Assembly: GCA_044348085.1 (NCBI GenBank)
Contig: JBIKTM010000050.1
Coordinates: 1-5,340, forward strand
Reading direction: 5' to 3'
Length of the DNA stretch: 5,340 bases
From: Verrucolacustris sp044348085
GTDB lineage: Bacteria > Verrucomicrobiota > Verrucomicrobiia > Methylacidiphilales > Verrucolacustridaceae
The translations under genes and the position numbers were made by a program. Under the pieces are notes generated by a model. That model was not told the origin of the DNA. It was given only the letters and a program-made list of their open reading frames with translations, and did no database searches. The stretch's first letter is position 1. Every line of letters starts with the position of its first letter. Positions 1 to 5,340 of this stretch are shown here, one piece after another.

Positions 1-925
1 GAGCGGTCAGCAGGGATTTGGCTGGCGGGCGGGTCAGGCCTGTAACCTCCACGTAACGGAAACCGTGGAAGGTGAAGCGCGGGGTCCACTCCTCGATGCC
101 GCCGCCACGGCAGACGTAGGTGTCGGTTGCATGGGCGGAGCGAAGGTTCTCGCGATAGACGTTTCCGTCCGCCTTGAGCATCTCGGCAAATTTCAGGGTG
201 ACGGTTTGACCGCGTCGGCCGCGGATCTGGAGGCGGCAAACTCCGGACAGGTTTTGGCCGAAGTCGAAAACGTACACTCCGGGGGCGGGCCGGGTGATCT
301 TGCGGGTAGGCAGCGTCTGAGTGATGCGGACCGGCTCATTGATCTTGGGCTGAAGAGTTCCCCGGTATTTTGGAAAGACGTCCGCCGAGCGCCAGCCGCG
401 TATCGGGGAATTTGGTTTCGACCATTCCGGAATTTCCCGACGGGCGTCGTAACTCTCCCCGTCGTAGAGGTCGGCCGAGAGAATGGGGCCGTAGCGGAGT
501 TCCCAGGTGCGGTCGGTGACGATGGAGATTCGGCGGCCGCTGATCAGCTCGATTTCCAGCCGAGCGAGCAGTTGGGGGTGCTGGCCATAGAAGTTGCGGT
601 CCTTCTTCCAGAGGAGGTAGCCGCAGTACCAGCCGTCGCCGAGAATGGCGCCGAACTGGTTGGGGCCGGGCTGAAGGAGTTTGGTGACATCGGTAGAGAG
701 GACCTGAACGCGCTTCCGGTAGTCGGACCAGCCGGGCATGAGGAAATCTCGTCCGACTTTCTGGCCGTTGAGGTGAAGTTCAGCTACGCCCATGGCGGTC
801 CAATGGAGGGTGGCACGGCGGACGGGTTCCAGAAGGAGGAAGGATTTCCGCAAAAAGGGGCTGGGTTGTTTCCCGGTGGTTTTCCGTTTCCTGTCCCCGA
901 TCCATTGTGCGGTTTGAAAAGACAC
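1..925 (-). CDS. alpha-L-rhamnosidase (GH78 type), N-terminal part, 3' end beyond the left edge
   Basis: Glycoside hydrolase expected to release terminal alpha-L-rhamnose from oligosaccharides or glycosides. I translated the minus strand by hand: it is open from a GTG at 925 to position 1, giving 308 codons without a stop. Residues 5-10 read TAQWIG, a typical opening of bacterial rhamnosidases. Residues about 25-150 fit the N-terminal beta-sandwich domain (Bac_rhamnosid_N), with AELHLNGQKVG at 48-58, MPGWSDY at 63-69 and GDGWYCG at 96-102. Residues about 215-297 fit the following CBM67-like/concanavalin-like domain, with YVFDFGQNLSG at 218-228, FAEML at 246-250 and FTFHGFRYVEVTG at 284-296. 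The catalytic (alpha/alpha)6 barrel is outside the window. An in-frame TAG (932-934) lies just upstream of the GTG, so GTG 925 is the most upstream possible start; no ribosome binding site is evident. With this start there is no signal peptide, suggesting a cytoplasmic enzyme acting on imported substrate. It lies downstream of the AraC gene on the same strand. Family is confident; the exact start is less so. Confidence 0.88.
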   Translation of the reverse strand, partial: MSFQTAQWIGDRKRKTTGKQPSPFLRKSFLLLEPVRRATLHWTAMGVAELHLNGQKVGRDFLMPGWSDYRKRVQVLSTDVTKLLQPGPNQFGAILGDGWYCGYLLWKKDRNFYGQHPQLLARLEIELISGRRISIVTDRTWELRYGPILSADLYDGESYDARREIPEWSKPNSPIRGWRSADVFPKYRGTLQPKINEPVRITQTLPTRKITRPAPGVYVFDFGQNLSGVCRLQIRGRRGQTVTLKFAEMLKADGNVYRENLRSAHATDTYVCRGGGIEEWTPRFTFHGFRYVEVTGLTRPPAKSLLTA

Positions 926-1075
926 TGTTTTCTAGATAGCCGAAGGCATGTGGCGGGGAATCTGCATTTGGTGCCAAAAATAAGGACAAAAACGCCAAGG
1001 GCTTAATCTCAAACCTTGCCCCAGATCGGTTTCGGCAATGAGGAAATCCACCATTACCTACAACAGCTTCGAGTC
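926..1075. other. intergenic gap between AraC gene and rhamnosidase gene
   Basis: 150 bp between two minus-strand genes, long enough for a separate promoter of the rhamnosidase gene. I see no convincing -35/-10 pair. A short inverted repeat, TTTGG-TG-CCAAA (968-979), sits about 43 bp upstream of the GTG start and could be an operator half-site pair or chance. TTGCC (1017-1021) and GGCAA (1034-1038) could pair across a 12-nt loop, but no T-run follows on either strand, so I do not call a terminator. Confidence 0.5.
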
Positions 1076-1978
1076 TTAAAGGATTCCTTGGCGGCGGCGA
1101 TAGATCCTAGGTGAGTAGCCGGTATGTCGCTTAAAAAAACGGGAAAACTGAAACGGGTCTGCAATGCCGACCTCTATCGCGACCTCTTGAACGGGTAAGC
1201 TGGTGGTACGCAGGAGGTGAGCCGCCCGCTCGGTTCTTTGTGCGGCCACCCATTTTGCTGGTGTCTGCTTTCGCACCAACTGAAACATGCGGTGGATTCC
1301 AGCTACACTGCAGTTTGCGGCCTTAGCCAAGATCGGAATAGTAAGGGGACGATGCAGATTTTGTCGGATATAGGTTTCCAACCGAAATAAAGTGGGCGAA
1401 AGGATCTCGGAACCAGAGGAGGGGGCCTGCCTCAAGTTGATAGAAATTTCCTCCAGCAGCCACTCGGCCGCCCGCCGCTGTCTATGTCCGTCCGGTCGCT
1501 CGGTTTGGAACGACTCAATCAGGTAATGGATAAGTGCATTCAGCCGGCCACGGCCAGGCTCGAACGACCCTTGTCGCAGACCCCGTCCGCAGGGCAGATC
1601 GGCATCGCGCCGGTAAGGGACGCCGGCCAAGGCATCCCCGCTGCTGTGGGCGACCCAGTTGCGCACCGGAATCCCGAGGGCGTGATCTGGAATGATATGA
1701 ATCCCCCCCACAAAGAAGGGGTCGGAAGCATCAGCGGCATACTCGATGGCATGGGCCCAAGGCAGAAAAAACCAGGAGCCGCACCGGGCCGGATAGGTTT
1801 GACCGTTGATGTGAAGAGTGCCGGAGCCGCGGTGCACCGAAAGAAGCATCCGGCTTTCCACTCTGGGCTGAACCAAGCGTTTCGAGGCGCCGAACTGAAA
1901 CCAGTTGGCATAGACGAGGATCGGGCTGGACTTGCGGCCGCGGTTTTTAGGTGCACGAGGTTTGATAGAAAAAGTCAT
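1076..1978 (-). CDS. AraC/XylS-family transcriptional regulator
   Basis: DNA-binding regulator of about 300 aa, the usual length for an AraC-family protein with an N-terminal sugar-sensing cupin. Residues about 20-100 look like the AraC-type cupin, with LLSVHRGSGTLHINGQTY at 45-62 followed by a PARCGSWFFLPWAHAIEY strand region. The C-terminal domain (about 195-295) has both helix-turn-helix units: the first around 212-233 (LTIPILAKAANCSVAGIHRM) and the second around 261-282, ending in the family signature DPFQFSRFFKRHTGYSPRIY (274-293). I chose ATG 1978. A longer open frame reaches 2155, but its extra residues overlap the divergent oxygenase gene and do not look like a cupin; ATG 2002 is another possible start. 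No strong ribosome binding site precedes any of them. The gene is divergent from the oxygenase-isomerase-rhaA genes and co-directional with the rhamnosidase, so it is the natural candidate regulator of both arms, with L-rhamnose or a related sugar as the likely effector. The effector is inference: the sequence alone does not distinguish RhaS/RhaR from other AraC proteins. Confidence 0.9.
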   Translation of the reverse strand: MTFSIKPRAPKNRGRKSSPILVYANWFQFGASKRLVQPRVESRMLLSVHRGSGTLHINGQTYPARCGSWFFLPWAHAIEYAADASDPFFVGGIHIIPDHALGIPVRNWVAHSSGDALAGVPYRRDADLPCGRGLRQGSFEPGRGRLNALIHYLIESFQTERPDGHRQRRAAEWLLEEISINLRQAPSSGSEILSPTLFRLETYIRQNLHRPLTIPILAKAANCSVAGIHRMFQLVRKQTPAKWVAAQRTERAAHLLRTTSLPVQEVAIEVGIADPFQFSRFFKRHTGYSPRIYRRRQGIL

Positions 1979-2032
1979 GTTTCTAAAGAGTAAGCCATTC
2001 ATAAATAGATCACAAGGCGTATAGATAAAGAC
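1979..2032. promoter_or_regulatory. divergent control region between AraC gene and oxygenase gene
   Basis: Only 54 bp separate the two divergent start codons, and the stretch is clearly more AT-rich than the flanking genes. It contains a direct repeat ATAGAT at 2005-2010 and 2021-2026, a 16-bp period, compatible in form with the direct half-sites that AraC-family proteins bind. A related GATAGAAAAAG (1964-1974), just inside the AraC gene, resembles TATAGATAAAG (2020-2030). No plus-strand promoter hexamers stand out. On the minus strand a weak TTGTGA-17-TACTCT arrangement would place a start very near ATG 1978. That this region is regulatory is inferred from geometry; the specific sites are tentative. 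Confidence 0.45.
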
Positions 2033-2971
2033 ATGAACCAAGCACCCGTTCTTGAGGAAAACAACCGTCGGATGATCGATTCTACCCCGCTTCTGGAAGA
2101 TGCTGAGGCCTTGCGGACGCGGGCGGAGGAGGATGGCTATTTGTTTTTCAAGCAACTGCTGCCCAAAGAGGACGTCCGTACCGTGCGGCGTGACTTGCTG
2201 GCCGTGGTCGACGGGTATGGATGGCGTAAGCCAGGGCAGGATGCGGAAGGCGGTGTTATCGACCTAGAATCCTTGAATCAGGTGCCAGAGGAGGAAATGC
2301 GTCTGGATATCGGGGTGAGCACAGCCGCTTACAAGACCGCACAGAAGGTGGAGAGTCTCCACCGGTTGCCTCATCATCCCCGTTTGCTTGCCCTCTATGA
2401 AATGCTTTTCGGGACGGAAGTTCTGGTCCATGCGCGTCATATCGCGCGTATGATCACGGGGCATCGTGCCATGGTGCCTACTCCGCCACATCAGGATTTT
2501 CCGCTGATCCAAGGTACGACCAAGACGTGGACCGCATGGATTCCGTTGGGAGATTGCCCGCGCTCCATGGGCGGTCTGACCGTTTTGCGCGGAACGCATA
2601 AACTCGGCTACGTGCCAATCCAGCCCTCCAAGGGTGCCGGGAGCATCGCTGCACAAACTTGTCCGTGGGAGACGGATTGGGTGGAAGTCGAATACGAGGC
2701 GGGAGACGTGTTGACCTTCCCGAGTTTCACCATCCACAAAGCCCTGCGCTGCCAGCAGAAGGAGATGATCCGGTTATCGCTGGACGTGCGCTATCAGTCC
2801 GTTGATGAGCCGATCGAGGAAGGTTCGCTAAATCCGCACACCGAACTGAGTTGGGAGGATATCTACGCAGGATGGCAGAGGGACGACTTGAAGTATTACT
2901 GGAAAAAGCACGAGCTGAAACGGATTCCGCGGGAAGAAAAGTATCTACAGCCAAGCCGTCGCATTTGCTGA
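2033..2971 (+). CDS. phytanoyl-CoA dioxygenase (PhyH) family Fe(II)/2-oxoglutarate oxygenase
   Basis: Non-heme iron oxygenase of 312 aa, typical for bacterial PhyH-family proteins. The family couples oxidative decarboxylation of 2-oxoglutarate to hydroxylation (or demethylation through hydroxylation) of a substrate. The double-stranded beta-helix core shows the full facial triad: PPHQDF at 151-156 gives His153 and Asp155, and FTIHKAL at 232-238 gives the distal His235. EMIRLSLDVRY (244-254) supplies Arg247 as the likely 2-oxoglutarate carboxylate anchor. GGLTVLRGTHK (180-190) and AGDVLTFPS (223-231) are further typical PhyH segments. No signal peptide is seen, so it is probably cytoplasmic. 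ATG 2033 was chosen; ATG 2072 (residue 14) is possible, with GAGG 18 bases upstream. It is the first gene of the plus-strand arm, 29 bp before the TIM-barrel isomerase gene, suggesting cotranscription. The substrate cannot be read from sequence; phytanoyl-CoA is unlikely in this context. Confidence 0.88.
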   Translation: MNQAPVLEENNRRMIDSTPLLEDAEALRTRAEEDGYLFFKQLLPKEDVRTVRRDLLAVVDGYGWRKPGQDAEGGVIDLESLNQVPEEEMRLDIGVSTAAYKTAQKVESLHRLPHHPRLLALYEMLFGTEVLVHARHIARMITGHRAMVPTPPHQDFPLIQGTTKTWTAWIPLGDCPRSMGGLTVLRGTHKLGYVPIQPSKGAGSIAAQTCPWETDWVEVEYEAGDVLTFPSFTIHKALRCQQKEMIRLSLDVRYQSVDEPIEEGSLNPHTELSWEDIYAGWQRDDLKYYWKKHELKRIPREEKYLQPSRRIC

Positions 2972-3000
2972 TTCCCGGATCAACGGTAGAAAATCCAAAG

Positions 3001-3891
3001 ATGCCCCGTTACCTAAATGACGGATCGGGGGATAAGCCCAAGCTGCTCATTTACCTAAACTTGGCCAATCTGGATGACCTCCGCCCGGGAACCGTCTGGC
3101 CCGGCCTGAAAGGACATGAAAGTTTGGCTAGGCTACGCGCTGATGGTTTTGACGGAGTGCAAGTGACCGACGGCGTGCCGCCGTCTGCTGGCCTGATGCC
3201 CTACTGCGGTCTCGACCGCATCAACACTCCTAGTGAGGCACTCCCCGTCGCACAACGCCACGCCGACCGAGGGGATCAGTGTGTGACGGTCCACGTTGGC
3301 TGGGGGATCGAAGATGACAAAGAGGTGTTCCGTCTCGTTGAGGCCATCTTAGCCGCCTCGGAAAAAACCAGGCTGCCTATTTTCATCGAAACTCACCGGG
3401 CCACCATCACTCAGGATATGTGGCGCACCGTTCAGATCACTCGGAAGTTTCCCGAGGTGCTTTTCAACGGGGATTTCAGCCACTACTACTGCGGGCAGGA
3501 GATGCCTTATGGCGGGCTGGAAATGAAGATGGAATTTATGGCGCCGATCTTCGATCGCGTTGGCTTTATGCACGGCCGGATCGCGAGTCCGGGTCAGATG
3601 CAGATGCCTGTGGATGATGTTAGCTCCCGCCCTTTTGCGGCCAGCGGGGGCACGGACTATTTCTCTGACTTTCGTCTTATGTGGACGCGCGCCATGCGCG
3701 GCTTTCTGCACCATGCCAAAGCGGGGGATGTGCTTATCTTTTCGCCCGAACTTCTTTCGGGCAGATCCTACTATGCCCGACTGTTTCCCAATCAGGCCGG
3801 AAAACTGATCGAGGAAACCGACCGCTATGAACAGGCCCTTCTTTATCGGGACATTGCCAAGATCTGTTTCAATCAAGGGCAACTGCAGTAA
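3001..3891 (+). CDS. sugar phosphate isomerase/epimerase-like TIM-barrel protein (xylose isomerase-like, AP endonuclease 2 superfamily)
   Basis: A 296-aa protein of the xylose-isomerase-like TIM-barrel superfamily, whose members isomerise or epimerise sugars, inositols or sugar acids using a divalent metal. The expected metal ligands occur at strand ends in order: Glu130 in PIFIETHRAT (126-135), Asp158 and His161 in FNGDFSHYY (155-163), His191 in GFMHGRI (188-194) and Glu250 in LIFSPELL (245-252). HVGWG at 98-102 is another barrel-strand motif, and VQVTDGV (53-59) fits an early strand. The open frame extends upstream to ATG 2851, but that start would overlap the oxygenase gene by 121 bp; ATG 3001 gives a normal length and begins before the first predicted strand (KLLIYLNL, 14-21). 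No clear ribosome binding site precedes it. It lies 29 bp after the oxygenase stop, so probably in the same transcript, and upstream of rhaA. It is not itself a rhamnose isomerase, and its exact substrate is unknown. Confidence 0.82.
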   Translation: MPRYLNDGSGDKPKLLIYLNLANLDDLRPGTVWPGLKGHESLARLRADGFDGVQVTDGVPPSAGLMPYCGLDRINTPSEALPVAQRHADRGDQCVTVHVGWGIEDDKEVFRLVEAILAASEKTRLPIFIETHRATITQDMWRTVQITRKFPEVLFNGDFSHYYCGQEMPYGGLEMKMEFMAPIFDRVGFMHGRIASPGQMQMPVDDVSSRPFAASGGTDYFSDFRLMWTRAMRGFLHHAKAGDVLIFSPELLSGRSYYARLFPNQAGKLIEETDRYEQALLYRDIAKICFNQGQLQ

Positions 3892-4027
3892 GTCAGTTTT
3901 TTGCAATCGAACACCTGCATGAAGTTTTTCTTTGGAAGAAGAATGGTCTGTCGTGATGTGAATCAGGAGGATTGCGCCATCCTTAGTTGGATTGATCGCG
4001 CTGGAAATCCCAGCAAGCTTTAATTCT
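3892..4027 (+). other. intergenic region upstream of rhaA with a short open frame
   Basis: 136 bp separate the TIM-barrel gene from ATG 4028 of rhaA. A 34-codon open frame runs from ATG 3919 to TAA 4021-4023, ending four bases before ATG 4028; no ribosome binding site precedes it and I recognise no family. AGGAGG at 3965-3970 is the best Shine-Dalgarno match in the window, but no ATG, GTG or TTG lies at normal spacing downstream. At the left end AACTG (3881-3885) can pair with CAGTT (3894-3898), ahead of a T-run ending at 3902: a very weak terminator-like hairpin overlapping the stop codon. The gap could hold a secondary promoter or leader, but none is clear. Confidence 0.35.
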
Positions 4028-5260
4028 ATGAAAGTTTACGCAGATCTGGGTATTGATCCGAACAAGGCGGTGGAAGCGGCGCTCGAGGTTCCCATCTCCA
4101 TGCACTGCTGGCAGGCGGATGATGTGGCGGGATTGGAATCAGGTGGGTCGGCAGCCGATAGCGGTGGAATTAAGTCCACTGGAAACTATCCCGGCAAGGC
4201 GCGTAACGGGGATGAGATGCGGATGGATTTTGAAAAGGTCCTTTCTCTCGTGCCTGGGGTTCATCGGGTCAATATTCATGCTTTTTATGCCGAGCCCGGG
4301 AAGAAGCAGGTGGATCGGGATGCCATGGATCTCTCCCACTTCCAAAACTGGATGGACTGGGCCAAGAGCCGGAAGATTGCCTTGGATTTTAATCCCACCT
4401 ACTTCGCCCATTCCAAGGCGGCCGATGGCTTCACGCTTTCCAGTGCCGATGAGGGAGTCCGTAAATTTTGGGTGAAGCACGGCATCGCCAGCCGAAAGAT
4501 CGCAGCAGCGATGGGCAAAGCTCAGGGCGGGGTTTGTGTCAACAACCACTGGGTTCCGGACGGGTTGAAGGATCTGCCAGGGGATCGATGGTCGCCCCGC
4601 GCCCGGTTGACGAAGTCCTACGACGAGATCTTTGCCGCCAAGGTTCCTGACGAAAAGCTGTGCCTGGACGCGGTTGAGCCGAAGCTCTTCGGGATCGGTA
4701 GCGAGGAGTACGTGGCGGGGTCGATGGAGTTCTACAGCTCTTACGCGCTGAGCCGAAAGAAACTGCTCTGTCTGGATATGGGACATTTCCACCCGACCGA
4801 GGGGATTGCCGACAAGATTTCCGCCCTCCTTCAGTTCCATGAGGGCTTGTTGTTGCATACGAGTCGACCCATCCGATGGGATTCAGACCATGTGGTGCTG
4901 TTTGATGATGCGACCCGTGCTGTTTTCCATGAAGTGGGGGCAGGGCAGGCTTGGAATCGGGTGAAGGTAGCCTTGGACTATTTCGACGCGAGTATCAACC
5001 GGATTGCCGCTTATGTGATCGGGATCAGGGCTACAAGGAAGGCGATTCTGTACTCTCTGCTTACTCCGCATCGGGAGCTAGCCCAGCTACAGCGTGAGGG
5101 TAAGGGAGCCCAGCGGTTGGCACTGATGGAGCGGTTGAAGGTGATGCCGTTCGGTGAGGTCTGGGAGGAGTGTTGTAAGCGTGCTGGCGTGCCCGGTGAG
5201 GCGCAGTGGATCAAGGAAGCGGAAAGTTACGAGAAGAAGGTGCTGGCGAAGCGGGCTTGA
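4028..5260 (+). CDS. rhaA: L-rhamnose isomerase
   Basis: Converts L-rhamnose to L-rhamnulose, the first step of the phosphorylative rhamnose pathway; a cytoplasmic metal-dependent TIM-barrel enzyme. Similarity to E. coli RhaA as I recall it is strong along the whole length: SMHCWQADDV, TGNYPGKARN, DFNPTYFAHS, DAVEPKLFGIG, LDMGHFHPTE, SRPIRWDSDHVV and FDASINRIAAYVIG. Numbering from the alternative TTG start, the metal and catalytic residues are Glu229, Lys231, Asp262, His265, His289, Asp297, Asp299 and Asp329, each five below the E. coli positions I remember (234, 236, 267, 270, 294, 302, 304, 334); subtract 12 for ATG numbering. ATG 4028 gives 410 aa. TTG 3992 gives 422 aa, close to the 419 aa of the E. 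coli enzyme, but the added residues match the family helix poorly. Neither start has a well-spaced ribosome binding site. The C-terminus (ESYEKKVLAKRA) ends as expected for the family. It is the anchor that identifies the pathway of this locus. Confidence 0.95.
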   Translation: MKVYADLGIDPNKAVEAALEVPISMHCWQADDVAGLESGGSAADSGGIKSTGNYPGKARNGDEMRMDFEKVLSLVPGVHRVNIHAFYAEPGKKQVDRDAMDLSHFQNWMDWAKSRKIALDFNPTYFAHSKAADGFTLSSADEGVRKFWVKHGIASRKIAAAMGKAQGGVCVNNHWVPDGLKDLPGDRWSPRARLTKSYDEIFAAKVPDEKLCLDAVEPKLFGIGSEEYVAGSMEFYSSYALSRKKLLCLDMGHFHPTEGIADKISALLQFHEGLLLHTSRPIRWDSDHVVLFDDATRAVFHEVGAGQAWNRVKVALDYFDASINRIAAYVIGIRATRKAILYSLLTPHRELAQLQREGKGAQRLALMERLKVMPFGEVWEECCKRAGVPGEAQWIKEAESYEKKVLAKRA

Positions 5261-5291
5261 AAGCTCTCCTCAACGGGATTAGATTAAGGGA

Positions 5292-5340
5292 ATGAAACTT
5301 CGGCTGGATCTGCTGGAGCAGATGACCGAGCAGGATCTCC
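5292..5340 (+). CDS. start of an unrecognised gene, cut by the right edge
   Basis: An open frame begins at ATG 5292, 31 bp after the rhaA stop, and runs to the window end; the visible residues are MKLRLDLLEQMTEQDL. AAGGGA (5286-5291) directly abuts the ATG, too close for an ideal ribosome binding site; the in-frame ATG at 5322 is an alternative start. Short spacing and the same orientation suggest it belongs to the rhaA transcript. Genes after rhaA often encode rhamnulokinase, an aldolase or a lactaldehyde-processing enzyme, but 16 residues do not identify any of these, and the opening does not resemble the nucleotide-binding start of a sugar kinase. Confidence 0.45.
   Translation, partial: MKLRLDLLEQMTEQDL

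Noticed and set aside
968..979. Palindrome TTTGG-TG-CCAAA upstream of the rhamnosidase as an operator
   Set aside because: Only 5 bp per arm and a single copy; expected by chance in a window of this size, so it is noted only in the gap description.
65..1006. Long plus-strand open frame of 313 codons
   Set aside because: It lies antisense to the rhamnosidase, whose minus-strand translation has clear GH78-family motifs; the plus-strand product resembles no family and is a shadow of codon bias.
1979..2155. N-terminal extension of the AraC gene up to 2155
   Set aside because: It would overlap the divergent oxygenase gene by over 120 bp, and its residues do not fit a cupin start; the 300-aa form from 1978 is the normal family length.
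2851..3000. N-terminal extension of the TIM-barrel gene into the oxygenase gene
   Set aside because: The 50 extra residues lie largely antisense-free but out of frame inside the conserved oxygenase end; the barrel begins after ATG 3001.
3881..3902. Terminator after the TIM-barrel gene
   Set aside because: The stem is only 5 bp (AACTG/CAGTT), AT-rich, with an 8-nt loop and few unpaired Ts; too weak to call.
4139..4858. Minus-strand open frame of 239 codons inside rhaA
   Set aside because: Antisense to strongly conserved L-rhamnose isomerase motifs; no recognisable domain.

Overview
The window reads as a compact sugar-utilisation locus centred on L-rhamnose, from a moderately GC-rich bacterium. 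A GH78 alpha-L-rhamnosidase, an AraC-type regulator, a PhyH-like dioxygenase, a TIM-barrel sugar isomerase and an L-rhamnose isomerase lie together, and the starts have little or no Shine-Dalgarno signal. This mix suggests a polysaccharide-degrading Verrucomicrobiota or Planctomycetota-type organism. That placement is inference from gene content only; no rRNA or marker gene is present.

Layout. Two genes run leftward (minus strand). The first is an AraC/XylS-family regulator (1076-1978). After a 150-bp gap comes the N-terminal 308 residues of a GH78-type alpha-L-rhamnosidase (1-925), which runs off the left edge. Three complete genes and one partial gene run rightward (plus strand): a phytanoyl-CoA dioxygenase (PhyH) family 2-oxoglutarate/Fe(II) oxygenase (2033-2971), a xylose-isomerase-like TIM-barrel protein (3001-3891), L-rhamnose isomerase rhaA (4028-5260, alternative TTG start at 3992), and the first 16 codons of an unrecognised gene starting at 5292. 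The two arms diverge from a 54-bp intergenic region (1979-2032) that must hold control sites for both, unless promoters lie inside the coding sequences.

Likely joint function. The rhamnosidase would release L-rhamnose from rhamnosylated oligosaccharides, and RhaA would convert it to L-rhamnulose. The AraC protein is the obvious candidate sensor. The PhyH oxygenase and the second TIM-barrel enzyme have all the expected metal-ligand residues but no known role in the standard rhamnose pathway. They are the most interesting part of the window, because they could handle a modified sugar (for example O-methylated or otherwise substituted rhamnose) before RhaA. No kinase, aldolase or transporter is visible; they may lie outside the window.

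I found no tRNA, rRNA, CRISPR array, insertion sequence or convincing terminator.
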